DNA of 64,000 nt from positions 1 to 64,000 of the forward strand of contig JAUZRR010000011.1 of NCBI GenBank assembly GCA_030950285.1, read 5' to 3'. The position numbers were made by a program, and so were the translations under genes. Under the pieces are notes generated by a model. The model searched no databases. It had not been told where the DNA came from and saw only the letters and a list, made by a program, of their open reading frames with translations. The first letter of the stretch is position 1; the number at the start of each line of letters is the position of its first letter. This document shows, one piece after another, positions 36,262 through 44,755 of this stretch. Source of the DNA: Planctomycetota bacterium. GTDB taxonomy: Bacteria > Planctomycetota > Phycisphaerae > Phycisphaerales > UBA1924.

Positions 36262-36559
36262 GCTGATGCGCGAGGGCGGGATGGAACTCACCCGGCGGTG
36301 GGTCGCGGCGCTGGTGCTGGTCGCGCCCGAGGACCGCGAGGGCCTGGTCGCCGCGATCGAAGAACGGGTCGCGGCCGCCTACGACCTGCCGGGGAGCAAC
36401 GGGATCTTTCAGGTCGAGACGCCCATGCCCGAAGTTGCTGAAGTGCTCAAACCCTCGACAGCCGACGCCGCAACGACGGAAACAGCGGCAATCGAGACCA
36501 AACCGCCACGCAAAGTCGCGAAGAAAAAAACCGGCAAGAACGCCGCCACAAAGCGGTAG
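36170..36559 (+). CDS. Hypothetical protein overlapping the HTH regulator gene
   Basis: Protein of up to 129 residues. The central block NDHLRLIVELMREGGMELTRRWVAALVLVAPEDREGLVAAIEERVAAAY is well behaved, followed by an Ala/Lys-rich basic tail (KKKTGKNAATKR). It overlaps the regulator by about 90 bp in a +2 frame, so the start is either ATG at 36170 (GGAG at 36155) or ATG at 36224. The length and conservation of the overlap point to translational coupling with the regulator. I do not recognise a family. Confidence 0.6.
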   Translation: MPKTPKAPSPETESEPSPMLCPNDHLRLIVELMREGGMELTRRWVAALVLVAPEDREGLVAAIEERVAAAYDLPGSNGIFQVETPMPEVAEVLKPSTADAATTETAAIETKPPRKVAKKKTGKNAATKR

Positions 36560-36582
36560 GCGGCGCGTGTGGCGCAAGACAT

Positions 36583-36697
36583 GTCCCCTCGCTTGCGCGA
36601 GGGGCTCTATGCAAACGCAAGGATCGGTGTAGAGCCCCTCGCGCAAGCGAGGGGACAAATGATCGATGTAGAGCCCCTCGCGCAAGCGAGGGGACAA
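36583..36697. repeat. Family A palindromes, cluster of three
   Basis: Reverse copy at 36583-36610, then two forward copies at 36629-36658 and 36668-36697, all with the perfect CCCCTCGC / GCGAGGGG stem. The forward pair share an almost identical 38-bp unit (GATCG(G/A)TGTAGAG...GACAA). They occupy the gap between the 36170 gene and polX. Confidence 0.95.
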
Positions 36698-36752
36698 CCG
36701 CACGGACGCCAACCGGTCCGCTCCACACCGCTCTGCCTTCTACGATCCGGGC

Positions 36753-38564
36753 ATGAGTTTCAACCGCGACGCTGTTCGGCTTCTCAAGAATATCGCCGAG
36801 ATGATGGAGTTGCTCGGGGAGAACCCGTTCAAGATCAACGCCCATGCCCGGGCTGCGCGGACGATCGAGGGGCTCTCGCAAGACCTGCGCGCGCTGGCAG
36901 CCGACCGCACTGCGCTCACGGATATCGAGGGCATCGGGCCGAAGATTGCGGACAAGCTGATCGAGCTGGCCGAGACAGGGAATATCTCCGAACACCAGAG
37001 CCTCGCGGCGAAGGTGCCCCCCGGGCTGGTGCGGCTGCTCGGGATTCCCGGGCTTGGGCCGAAGACCGTGCGGCTGCTCTGGCAGGAGCGCGGCGTGACC
37101 GATCTGGCCGGGCTCAAAGCCATCATCGAGGACGGGTCGATCCTCGAGCTGCCCCGTATGGGCAAGAAAGCGGTCGAGAAAATCTCGCGGGCGATCCGCT
37201 TTGCCGAGCAGGACACAGGTCGGCTGCACCTCGGTGTGGCGATGCCGGTCGCCGAGACGATCGTGCAGCACATGCACAGCATCGAGGGCGTCACCCGTGT
37301 CACGTTCGCCGGGTCGCTGCGGCGGGGGCAGGAAACGATCGGCGATATCGACGTCCTGGTCTGCGCCGATGACCCCGCCACGGCGGGCGAGGCGTTCCGA
37401 ACCATGCCCGAGGTGGTCGCGGTGCTGGCTGCGGGCGAGACCAAATCAAGCGTGCGGTACGGGCTTGATGTTGACCTTGGGCGGTGGAACTTTGAGGGCA
37501 AATCAGGCGATGCTGAGGAACGGCCGAGCGTGCAGGTGGACCTCCGCGTGGTCCCCGAAGCATCATGGGGCGCAGCGCTCATGTACTTCACAGGGTCAAA
37601 GCAGCACAACGTTCGGCTGCGCGAGCGCGCGCTCAAGCAGGGGCTCACGCTCAACGAGTACGGGCTGTTCCCCGAAGACCGGGAGGCGAAGGGCTCGCCC
37701 CAGTCGCGGGGCATCGAGCCGGTGGCGGCCGCGACGGAGGAAGATATTTACGCAGCGCTGGGGCTGCCGTTCGTGCCGCCCGAGCTGCGGGAGGACCGGG
37801 GTGAGCTGACGCTCGAAGCAACGTCGCCGCTGATCGAGCTGGGCGACGTGCGCGCAGAGCTGCACGCGCACACGACCGAATCAGACGGCAAGCTCGAACT
37901 GGCCGAACTCGCCGCGCTGGCCAAAGATCGCGGGTTTCACACGATTGCGGTCACCGACCACTCGAAGAGTGCAGCCATTGCCGGCGGGCTGACGGTCAAG
38001 CGTTTGCGCGCGCAGCGCGAGGCGATCGAAGCAGCGCGAGAAGAAATCGAAGGCATCACGATCCTCCACGGCTCGGAGGTGGACATCCTCGCGGACGGTT
38101 CGCTGGACTATGACGACGACATCCTCGCGTGGCTCGACGTGGTCGTCGCCAGCCCGCACGCCGCGCTCAGTCAGGACCCCAAAGCCGCGACGACCAGGCT
38201 GCTGCGGGCGATCGAGAACCCGCACGTTAACGTGATCGGGCACCCGACCGGGCGACTCATCAACAAGCGGGCGGGGCTTGACCCGGCGATGGACGAGGTC
38301 TTTGCCGCCGCGATTGAGCACGACGTGGCGCTCGAGATCAACGCCCACTGGTTGCGACTCGACCTGCGCGATACGCACGTCCGCGGCGCGGTCGAGGCGG
38401 GGTGCCTGATCGCGATCAACTGCGATGTCCACCGCGCAGCCGACTTTGCCAATCTGCGCTATGGCGTGTTGACAGGGCGGCGGGGGTGGCTGCTGCGGGA
38501 GCGGTGCGTGAATACCTGGTCGGCGAAGAAACTGCATGGTTGGCTCGGCCAAAAACACGGGTAA
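36753..38564 (+). CDS. polX: DNA polymerase/3'-5' exonuclease PolX
   Basis: Repair polymerase fusing a family X polymerase to a PHP exonuclease. 603 residues. An N-terminal helix-hairpin-helix (DIEGIGPKIADKLIELAE; GIPGLGPKTVRLL) binds DNA. The nucleotidyl-transfer centre is GSLRRGQETIGDIDVLV near residues 186-203. The PHP domain starts near 365 with ELHAHTTESDG and continues with DHSKS, HGSEVD, SPHAA, HPTGR and NCDVHRA, the metal-binding set. ATG at 36753. Confidence 0.95.
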   Translation: MSFNRDAVRLLKNIAEMMELLGENPFKINAHARAARTIEGLSQDLRALAADRTALTDIEGIGPKIADKLIELAETGNISEHQSLAAKVPPGLVRLLGIPGLGPKTVRLLWQERGVTDLAGLKAIIEDGSILELPRMGKKAVEKISRAIRFAEQDTGRLHLGVAMPVAETIVQHMHSIEGVTRVTFAGSLRRGQETIGDIDVLVCADDPATAGEAFRTMPEVVAVLAAGETKSSVRYGLDVDLGRWNFEGKSGDAEERPSVQVDLRVVPEASWGAALMYFTGSKQHNVRLRERALKQGLTLNEYGLFPEDREAKGSPQSRGIEPVAAATEEDIYAALGLPFVPPELREDRGELTLEATSPLIELGDVRAELHAHTTESDGKLELAELAALAKDRGFHTIAVTDHSKSAAIAGGLTVKRLRAQREAIEAAREEIEGITILHGSEVDILADGSLDYDDDILAWLDVVVASPHAALSQDPKAATTRLLRAIENPHVNVIGHPTGRLINKRAGLDPAMDEVFAAAIEHDVALEINAHWLRLDLRDTHVRGAVEAGCLIAINCDVHRAADFANLRYGVLTGRRGWLLRERCVNTWSAKKLHGWLGQKHG

Positions 38565-38596
38565 ATACCTGATTTTTGCGATCCTCCTCCAGTAGT

Positions 38597-38617
38597 TGAA
38601 AATGAGTCTCATTCGCA
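38597..38617. promoter_or_regulatory. Fur-like box upstream of the prepilin-like gene
   Basis: TGAAAATGAGTCTCATTCGCA, with a perfect 13-bp inverted core AATGAG, T, CTCATT at 38601-38613. It lies 31 bp upstream of the start codon of the prepilin-like gene and resembles 7-1-7 Fur-type operators. AT content is well above the surroundings. The regulator (Fur, Zur or another) is inferred only from this similarity. Confidence 0.6.
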
Positions 38618-38647
38618 CTAGTCTTCGGCCTCACAAGGGAGGCCACG

Positions 38648-39559
38648 ATGCGGATATGTCTCAAGGAGTTGATCGCTGCTGGACCACGTGGGCGGCGGCT
38701 TGGTTTCACGCTGATCGAGTTGCTGGTGGTGATTGCGATTCTCGCGCTATTGATCGGGATTCTGCTGCCGGCACTGGGCAAGGCAAGGGCCGCAGCCCGG
38801 ACGGCGGGGAATCTGGTCAACCTGCGTTCGATCGGGCAGGGGTTGGTGATGTACACCGACGCGAATGCGGGGGCGTTGATGTCGCTGCGCTTGCCGCCGG
38901 GACAGACGCACGAGGCTTCGGGGCGCCCTCGGGCGCGGTGGCACTGGGTCATCGGCGAGTACGTGGGGATGCCTTACACGCCGAGCAATGCGGAGGAGTA
39001 CGACGACTTTCTGAACACCGACGACTTCGATCGGCTGGACAACGAGGTGTTCATCGACCCCAGCCACTCGCCGAGCGACTTTGTGAGCAAGAAGACGGGC
39101 GAGGTGCAGGTGCTGCGGAACGGGTCGTACGGGTACAACTACCACTACCTGGGCAACACACGGCTTGAAGGCCCCGACGGCGGGTTTGCCAACTACCCGG
39201 TGCGTATGTCAAAGATTGTGGTTCCGTTCGATACGGTGGCGTTTGCCGACAGCTCGGGCTCGCAGGTCTTGCGGACGACCGAGGGGTTCCGCGAGCACGC
39301 CTACACGATGGACCCGCCGCGCAAGGACACCGCCAACAACGGGGCGCAGACCTGGGCGCACAGCACCGGGCCGAGCCCCGCGCACAACCGGCAGGGGGGG
39401 AAGGCCACGACGCTGTTTCTGGACGGGCACGTGGCGCTGCTCTCGCTGGGGGGGCTTGGGTACGTGGTTACCGACGACACGGCCGGGGTTGTCGAGGTCG
39501 GTCGCGGGAGCAACGCGAGGTTCAACGGGCTCGGGCACGACCGGGACGAAACGGAGTAG
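38648..39559 (+). CDS. Prepilin-type N-terminal cleavage/methylation protein
   Basis: 303 residues with a type IV prepilin / type II secretion pseudopilin leader: cleavage after Gly19 in [19 protein letters not shown], with the Glu5 of the mature helix. The rest is the DUF1559-like planctomycete pseudopilin fold, ending in the usual motif [15 protein letters not shown]. In these genomes such proteins are numerous and often solitary. It is separated from other secretion genes but has a Fur-like box 31 bp upstream, so iron or zinc control of a pilin-like protein is possible. Confidence 0.9.
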   Translation: MRICLKELIAAGPRGRRLGFTLIELLVVIAILALLIGILLPALGKARAAARTAGNLVNLRSIGQGLVMYTDANAGALMSLRLPPGQTHEASGRPRARWHWVIGEYVGMPYTPSNAEEYDDFLNTDDFDRLDNEVFIDPSHSPSDFVSKKTGEVQVLRNGSYGYNYHYLGNTRLEGPDGGFANYPVRMSKIVVPFDTVAFADSSGSQVLRTTEGFREHAYTMDPPRKDTANNGAQTWAHSTGPSPAHNRQGGKATTLFLDGHVALLSLGGLGYVVTDDTAGVVEVGRGSNARFNGLGHDRDETE

Positions 39560-39622
39560 AGCGGCACCATCGCGACGGGAGAGCGTATTGGGTTGGTGCG
39601 TTTCCGTGGATCGGGCCGGCGG

Positions 39623-39651
39623 TGTCCCCTTGCTCGCGCAAGGGGCTCTAC
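39623..39651. repeat. Family A palindrome with compensatory stem
   Basis: GTCCCCTTGC, TCGC, GCAAGGGGCTCTAC. Both arms differ from the consensus but pair perfectly (CCCCTTGC / GCAAGGGG), so the changes are compensatory. Convergent gap 39560-39663. Confidence 0.9.
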
Positions 39652-39663
39652 AGGTGTGACGCA

Positions 39664-40143
39664 TCAGCTCCCCCACCACGGCCAGGTGATGCCGAGGATG
39701 GAGTTGGCCAGCACGATGCCGAGTACGGTGAGGATGGTGCGGTCGGCAATGACGCGGCCGGTGGTGCGGATGCGGCTGGCGATGACGGCCGCGAGGATGC
39801 CGGCCTGGACGATGACCATGGGGAGGTAGACCCCCAGGTGCATGGTGATCTGGCGGGTGGGCATGAGGCCGGCGCGGTCGACTGAATCGAACGCGGCGGC
39901 GCAGAGGAGGCCACCCATGTTGAAAGGCACCGCGGCGAAGGGGCCGAGGACGAGTTCGGGGAACTCCTTTGCCTCGATGACCCAGAGGAACTGGGCGATG
40001 CCGACCGGGAGCGTGACGAGGGCCAGCAAGCCGATGGCGCGGAGGAAACAGAGCGCGAGGTTGCGTCGCGCGGGGATGGCGGCCATCGCGCAGAGGAGGA
40101 TGCCAAAGAACATCAACAGGGTGTCGGCTCGAGGCGTAAACAT
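39664..40143 (-). CDS. Multi-pass membrane protein of unknown function
   Basis: 159 residues with four hydrophobic segments (near residues 9-27, 35-60, 80-95 and 108-155). Charged loops are short. No motif recognised. ATG at 40143; an upstream in-frame ATG at 40191 is possible but no ribosome binding site is visible at either. Divergent from ffh. Confidence 0.6.
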   Translation of the reverse strand: MFTPRADTLLMFFGILLCAMAAIPARRNLALCFLRAIGLLALVTLPVGIAQFLWVIEAKEFPELVLGPFAAVPFNMGGLLCAAAFDSVDRAGLMPTRQITMHLGVYLPMVIVQAGILAAVIASRIRTTGRVIADRTILTVLGIVLANSILGITWPWWGS

Positions 40144-40261
40144 CAGTATTGCTTGAGTGTACGCGGCGTGCGATCGCTTGGGGCCTACCATGCCCGGCTG
40201 CGGTCACAGCACTGATCTGAACACTTTGGACGGGGCCCGGCTTTGCCGCCGGGGCGGTCTC

Positions 40262-41767
40262 ATGTTTGGACGACTCAGCGACGGTTTCGGCAAAGCGCTC
40301 CGCAAGCTCAGCGGCAAGGGGACGCTCAGCGAAGCGAACATCCGCGAAGCGATGGACGACGTGCGGACGGCACTGCTCGAGGCGGATGTCCAGTTCGATC
40401 TGGTCAACGAGTTCTGCGAGCAGGTGACCCAGGACGCGCTGGGGACCGAGGTGCTCAAGAGCCTCGAACCGGGCGAGCAGATGATCGGGATCGTCCATCG
40501 GCGGCTGGTGGAGTTTCTGGGCGGCGAGCCCGACGAGCAGGGACGCGCGACCGCCCCGCCGCCGGAGATCATGGCGCTCTCGCCGGGGCCGACCATCGTG
40601 ATGATGTGCGGCCTGCAGGGCTCGGGCAAGACGACGACGTGCGGCAAGCTCGCGGCGTACCTGAAAAAGCGCGGGCGGAGCGTCATGCTCGCGGCGGCCG
40701 ACCTGCAACGCCCGGCGGCGGTCGAGCAGTTGGAGATCGTGGCGCGGCGCGTCAACGACGAGGCGCCGGGCGGGTCGCAGGTGCATTTTTATGGCGAGCC
40801 GGACAAGTGCGACGAGTACGGCAAGGCGGTGGGCGTCGCGGTGCAGGTCTGCCGCAACGCGCTGAACGCGGCGCGGAAGCAGGGCGTGGATGTGCTGATC
40901 CTTGACACCGCGGGGCGGCTGCACGTCAACGACGACCTGATGGGCGAGCTGCAACAGGTCAACCGGGCGCTCACGCCCCAGCACATCTTCCTGATCGTCG
41001 ACGCGATGACCGGGCAGGACGCGGTGACCAGCGCCAAGGCGTTCCACGAACGGCTCGAGGTCGACGGGGTGATCCTCACCAAGTTTGACTCTGACACCCG
41101 AGGCGGCGCGGCGATCTCGGTCAAGAAGGTGACGGGCGCACCGATCAAGTTCATCGGCGTCGGCGAGAAGTGGGACGCGCTCGAAGAGTTCCACCCCGAG
41201 CGGATGGCGGGTCGAATCCTCGGCATGGGCGACGTGGTGAGCCTGGTCGAGAAGGCGTCCGAGGAGGTCAGCGAGGAAGAAGCCCTCGCGCTCGAAGCCA
41301 AGATGGCCAAGGGCGAGATGACGATGGAGGACTTCGTCAAGCAGCTGCGGACGCTGCGGCGGATGGGGCCTCTCAAGCAGGTGCTCGGGCTCTTGCCGGG
41401 GCTGGGCTCGGCGCTCGAGGGTGCGCAGATTGATGACAAGCAGCTCGACCACGTCGAGGCGATGATCGGGTCGATGACCAAAGCCGAGCGGCGGTCGCCC
41501 GGGATCATCACCATGAGCCGGCGGAAGCGGATCGCGCGGGGCAGCGGGCGGAGCCTCGACGAGGTGGGCAAGCTGGTCAAGCAGTTTGAGACGATCAACA
41601 AACTGACCAAGACGATGGCGGGGATGTCGGCCAAGCAGAAGGTGGCGGCGGTGAAGGAGATGGGCGGCGCCGGGGGGGTGGTGCCGGGGATGCCGATGAT
41701 GCGGTCGAAGGGGTCGACCAAGAGCACGAGTGGGCGTGGGTTTAAGAGCCGGAAGAAGCGGCGGTAG
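40262..41767 (+). CDS. ffh: Signal recognition particle protein Ffh
   Basis: GTPase that delivers inner-membrane and exported proteins co-translationally. 501 residues. The N domain is followed by the G domain with G1 CGLQGSGKTTTCGK near residue 117, DLQRPAAVEQL, DTAGRLHVND and TKFDSDTRGGAA. The M domain (about 340-450) contains FVKQLRTLRRMGPLKQVLGLLPG and ends with a basic tail. Start ATG at 40262. The 4.5S RNA gene is not in the window. Confidence 0.96.
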   Translation: MFGRLSDGFGKALRKLSGKGTLSEANIREAMDDVRTALLEADVQFDLVNEFCEQVTQDALGTEVLKSLEPGEQMIGIVHRRLVEFLGGEPDEQGRATAPPPEIMALSPGPTIVMMCGLQGSGKTTTCGKLAAYLKKRGRSVMLAAADLQRPAAVEQLEIVARRVNDEAPGGSQVHFYGEPDKCDEYGKAVGVAVQVCRNALNAARKQGVDVLILDTAGRLHVNDDLMGELQQVNRALTPQHIFLIVDAMTGQDAVTSAKAFHERLEVDGVILTKFDSDTRGGAAISVKKVTGAPIKFIGVGEKWDALEEFHPERMAGRILGMGDVVSLVEKASEEVSEEEALALEAKMAKGEMTMEDFVKQLRTLRRMGPLKQVLGLLPGLGSALEGAQIDDKQLDHVEAMIGSMTKAERRSPGIITMSRRKRIARGSGRSLDEVGKLVKQFETINKLTKTMAGMSAKQKVAAVKEMGGAGGVVPGMPMMRSKGSTKSTSGRGFKSRKKRR

Positions 41768-41825
41768 ATCGCCGGGCGGCGGGGGCGGATTGATACAGTG
41801 CACAAACGGCGTGTTTGCGTCATGA

Positions 41826-41909
41826 CGAGCCCTGTGCGCAAGCACAGGTTGAGGCAACACTCGTGGTCTTGCCCATACATGAAACCGAGCTTGCGCTCGG
41901 GGCTCGTTG
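41826..41909. repeat. Family A-related palindromes, diverged inverted pair
   Basis: Forward variant GAGCCCTGTGC, GCAA, GCACAGG at about 41826-41849 and reverse variant CCGAGC, TTGC, GCTCGGGGCTCGT at about 41884-41909. The stem sequences differ from the consensus but stay complementary; the GCAA loop and the GAGCC flank are kept. They lie in the convergent gap between ffh and the permease. Confidence 0.75.
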
Positions 41910-41937
41910 ATACCCACGGCCCGTGCACAATCCAAGA

Positions 41938-43410
41938 TCAGGCGCGGTCGATGGGCAGGAAGTCCTGCTCTCTGCCCTCGGCCCACGCCTTGAATCGGGG
42001 CCAGAAGACCTCCTGGATAAGGATCTTCAGGCACGCGGCGATGGGGATCGCGATGAGCAGGCCGAAGACGCCGAAGAGTGCGCCGCCGGCGAGCGAGGCG
42101 AACAGGATCATCGGCGTGGACATGTCGGTGCCCTTGCCCTGGATGAGCGGCGTCCAGACATAGTCGTCGAGCGACTGCCCGAGGAAGTAGATGAAGGTCG
42201 GTGCGCCCAGGTACCACCACCACTCGCCGCGGAAGCCGTCGTTGCCGTTGAGCGCAAGCAGGAGCGCCGAGATCGGCAGCCCGACCAGCGCGAGGTAGGG
42301 GACGATCGACAGGACCGCCACCAGGGGCCCGAGGATGAACGCGGCGGGGACGCCGATGATGAGATAGCCGACGGTGAAGACGATCGACTGGATGAACGCG
42401 ATGGTGAGGCGGCCTCGGATAAAGGCGCTGATGACCGCGTCGAACTTGGTGAGCAGGTCGAAGAGGAGGTCGCGGTGTTTGTCGGGGACGAGCTTTGCCC
42501 CGAACGCCTGGACCTCGACCCAGCCGGTGGCGAGGAAGAAGAAGAAAAACGCGGTGATGAACGCCATGAAGAGCAGGCTGAAGACGCTGCCGAAGAGGGA
42601 GAGGGTGGAGCGGACCGCGCCCGCGCCGGCGGTGGCGATCTCCTCGGCGTTGGCGGTGAGCCACGCCTGGGCCGAGGCAAGGGCGTTGGTGAGTGTCTCG
42701 CCGTCGTCTTTGGCGTACAGGTAGTCGGCGATCCACCGGTAGGCTTTCCCGGCGTCGGATGTCGCGGCGAGGTGTCTGGTGTACTCGGCGTCGAGCGTCC
42801 CGACCTCTTGCTCGAGCCGGGCAAGCTCGGCTGGGTCCATCGCAGGCTCCGGCTGGGATGCAGACTCGGGCGCGGGTGCATCGTCGGGCGTTGGCGTCGC
42901 GGCCGCGTCGCCGGTCGTGGGGTCGGTTGTGGGATCGGTTGTCTCGGGTGCTGCGACTTGCGTTTCGGCGGGCACGGGGGGGAGCTGCGCCTTGGCGTCG
43001 CGGAGTTTGACGCCTTCCTGCACAGCCGCGAGCGTGGTGCTGGTGTTCTCAGCAACCCGCTTGACCAGCGAGGCCGACTGGATCACGCCGAAGGTCAGCC
43101 CCAATGCCGAGGGGACAAGCACCGCGAGGATCGTCGCGGCGAGCACCGCAGCGACCGCGCCCTGCCGCTTCAACCCCGTGCGGACGATCAACCACCGGAT
43201 CACCGGCTCGAACAGGTACGCGAAGAGGATCGCCAAAAGCAACGGCACAGTCACGATGCTGATCGTCTGCCCGACCCAGAACAGGCCGAGGATGCCGAGC
43301 ACGACGAGGACATCGCGGACGCCCTGGATCTGCCAGAGGTGGAGCGACTTCCAGTCGCGGCGGGGTGCGGGTGCTTCGGGCGTCGGCTCGGTGTCGGGGG
43401 TCTCTGCCAT
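41938..43410 (-). CDS. AI-2E family (PerM-like) transporter
   Basis: 490-residue permease of the AI-2E exporter / PerM family, probably seven or eight transmembrane helices. The central cytoplasmic or periplasmic segment is expanded by an Ala/Pro/Thr/Glu-rich insertion (about residues 160-225). The conserved C-terminal half contains FRGEWWWYLGAPTFIYFLGQSLDDYVWTPLIQGK and the final Gly-rich helices. Whether it moves autoinducer, sodium or another small molecule is not decided. ATG at 43410; the extension to 43452 is unlikely. Confidence 0.85.
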   Translation of the reverse strand: MAETPDTEPTPEAPAPRRDWKSLHLWQIQGVRDVLVVLGILGLFWVGQTISIVTVPLLLAILFAYLFEPVIRWLIVRTGLKRQGAVAAVLAATILAVLVPSALGLTFGVIQSASLVKRVAENTSTTLAAVQEGVKLRDAKAQLPPVPAETQVAAPETTDPTTDPTTGDAAATPTPDDAPAPESASQPEPAMDPAELARLEQEVGTLDAEYTRHLAATSDAGKAYRWIADYLYAKDDGETLTNALASAQAWLTANAEEIATAGAGAVRSTLSLFGSVFSLLFMAFITAFFFFFLATGWVEVQAFGAKLVPDKHRDLLFDLLTKFDAVISAFIRGRLTIAFIQSIVFTVGYLIIGVPAAFILGPLVAVLSIVPYLALVGLPISALLLALNGNDGFRGEWWWYLGAPTFIYFLGQSLDDYVWTPLIQGKGTDMSTPMILFASLAGGALFGVFGLLIAIPIAACLKILIQEVFWPRFKAWAEGREQDFLPIDRA

Positions 43411-43483
43411 GCGGGCATGGTACAGCAACTCTGCCCGCCGGGGCGCGCACACACACCGCCCGGCCGCGGCTCCTGGGCCGTTG

Positions 43484-44755
43484 CTATTTAGATGGCTCGG
43501 TCAGTCGGCTCACAGCCGCGTCGTGGTTCACCGGCCAGCGCTGGCTGAGACGCACGTCGTGCCCCTTGCCCCAGCCCCGGCTGCTGGTGCCCCAGTGGTT
43601 CGCGGGCCACCCGAGCGAGAACTCTCGCAGGTGCATCCCTGCCTGCTCGCCTTCCTTTGGCGCGCGCCAGTCCCGTTTGGATTCGTAGGTTGCGGTCGTC
43701 CAGGCGGTGGGGCCGGCAACATCTGTCATCATCCCTTCGAGGTCTTTCTCGAGCTGCGCCCCGGACTCGTACGCCCGGTAGGGGCTGATCGCGACGCGCT
43801 GGCCTTGGAGTTCCAGGAAGTTGCCGTGCTCGTCGAGCCCGCCGGCGTCCTCGACATAGGGATACGCCTCTTCGAGCATCGCCCGCAAGGGCAGCCGGGG
43901 CGGGACCTGATCGAACGGGCCGTCGTACCAGGTGTTCTGGGCGATCTCGCGGCGGCTCACCCCGACCAGAATGTATCTCCCCGTGGGGGCGTGCCTGACA
44001 AAGCAGAACCTCGACCGCTCGCCGAACCATGTCTCGACCCTTGCGGACTCGCCTCGGACCCACGCTTCCGGGCGCGGCTTGCGGTCGTCGAGCACATAAT
44101 AAAACGCCCGGCCGGGTTTGTAATAGAGCAGTTGCAAGAAATACCCCGATTCGTCGCGCACGCCGGTGACGTGCTCTTCGCCGGGCAGGAGCGGGAACCC
44201 GGGCGGCTCGAGCGCGGAGCGGTCGAGCACGAAGACCCGCGAGAGGCCGTCGACGCTGAGCGACACCTCGCCGGTCTGGGCGTTGTAGTGCATCGAGACG
44301 CCCTCCCGGCCGTGCTTGAAGTGCCCGACCATCATCTCGCGCTGGCTGTAGGCGTCGAAGTAGCCGACGCTGAACCGGCCGTCCTCGGCATCGGCAAAAC
44401 GGATGTTGCCGCTCACAACACGGGGCCCGAGCGGGAACGTGTAGTAGTAATACCGCTCGGTCGGGTACACGACCGCCCGCTCGGGGGCGGCTGCCATGAC
44501 GAACCGGAGCACGCTCCGAGGATCATCGAAGCTCGGCTCCGAAACGGGGCCCGTCGGGGTGACACCGAGGCTCGTCTCATCACCTCGACGTACCTCGCTC
44601 GAACGCAGCGACAGCTCATTAAGAACAATCCAACCCGAGCTCGGTACGGCACGCTCTGCACCGCATCCGGTACAAATCAATGCACCGATATAGATTGTCC
44701 ATCCCCAAACCACATACGTGAGAGGCCTCAGGCAACATATCTTGGAAAGAATCAT
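43484..44755 (-). CDS. Exported protein with C-terminal WPxxH repeats (third gene of cluster)
   Basis: 423 residues. A hydrophobic signal segment ends at a Cys-rich site (ALICTGCGAE), which could be a lipoprotein attachment but lacks the usual residue at -3. The main body (about 45-370) is a beta-rich domain with many Tyr and Arg; I do not recognise it. The last 40 residues carry three short repeats: GWPANHWGTSSR, GWGKGHDVRLSQ and RWPVNHDAAVSR, matching the repeat unit of the two upstream genes. The ATG at 44755 overlaps the stop of the middle gene as TGATG, so translation is coupled to it. Function unknown; the shared repeats suggest it belongs to the same assembly. Confidence 0.8.
   Translation of the reverse strand: MILSKICCLRPLTYVVWGWTIYIGALICTGCGAERAVPSSGWIVLNELSLRSSEVRRGDETSLGVTPTGPVSEPSFDDPRSVLRFVMAAAPERAVVYPTERYYYYTFPLGPRVVSGNIRFADAEDGRFSVGYFDAYSQREMMVGHFKHGREGVSMHYNAQTGEVSLSVDGLSRVFVLDRSALEPPGFPLLPGEEHVTGVRDESGYFLQLLYYKPGRAFYYVLDDRKPRPEAWVRGESARVETWFGERSRFCFVRHAPTGRYILVGVSRREIAQNTWYDGPFDQVPPRLPLRAMLEEAYPYVEDAGGLDEHGNFLELQGQRVAISPYRAYESGAQLEKDLEGMMTDVAGPTAWTTATYESKRDWRAPKEGEQAGMHLREFSLGWPANHWGTSSRGWGKGHDVRLSQRWPVNHDAAVSRLTEPSK

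Noticed and set aside
36583-36697. Possible CRISPR array from three near-identical repeats
   Set aside because: Repeat units are palindromic and inverted relative to each other, spacers differ in length, and no cas genes are present. They are family A REP-like elements.
39209-42736. Very long minus-strand open frame (about 1175 codons)
   Set aside because: It covers ffh and part of the permease and prepilin genes in other frames. Its translation is rich in Arg, His and Pro, as expected from antisense GC-rich DNA; no family motif.
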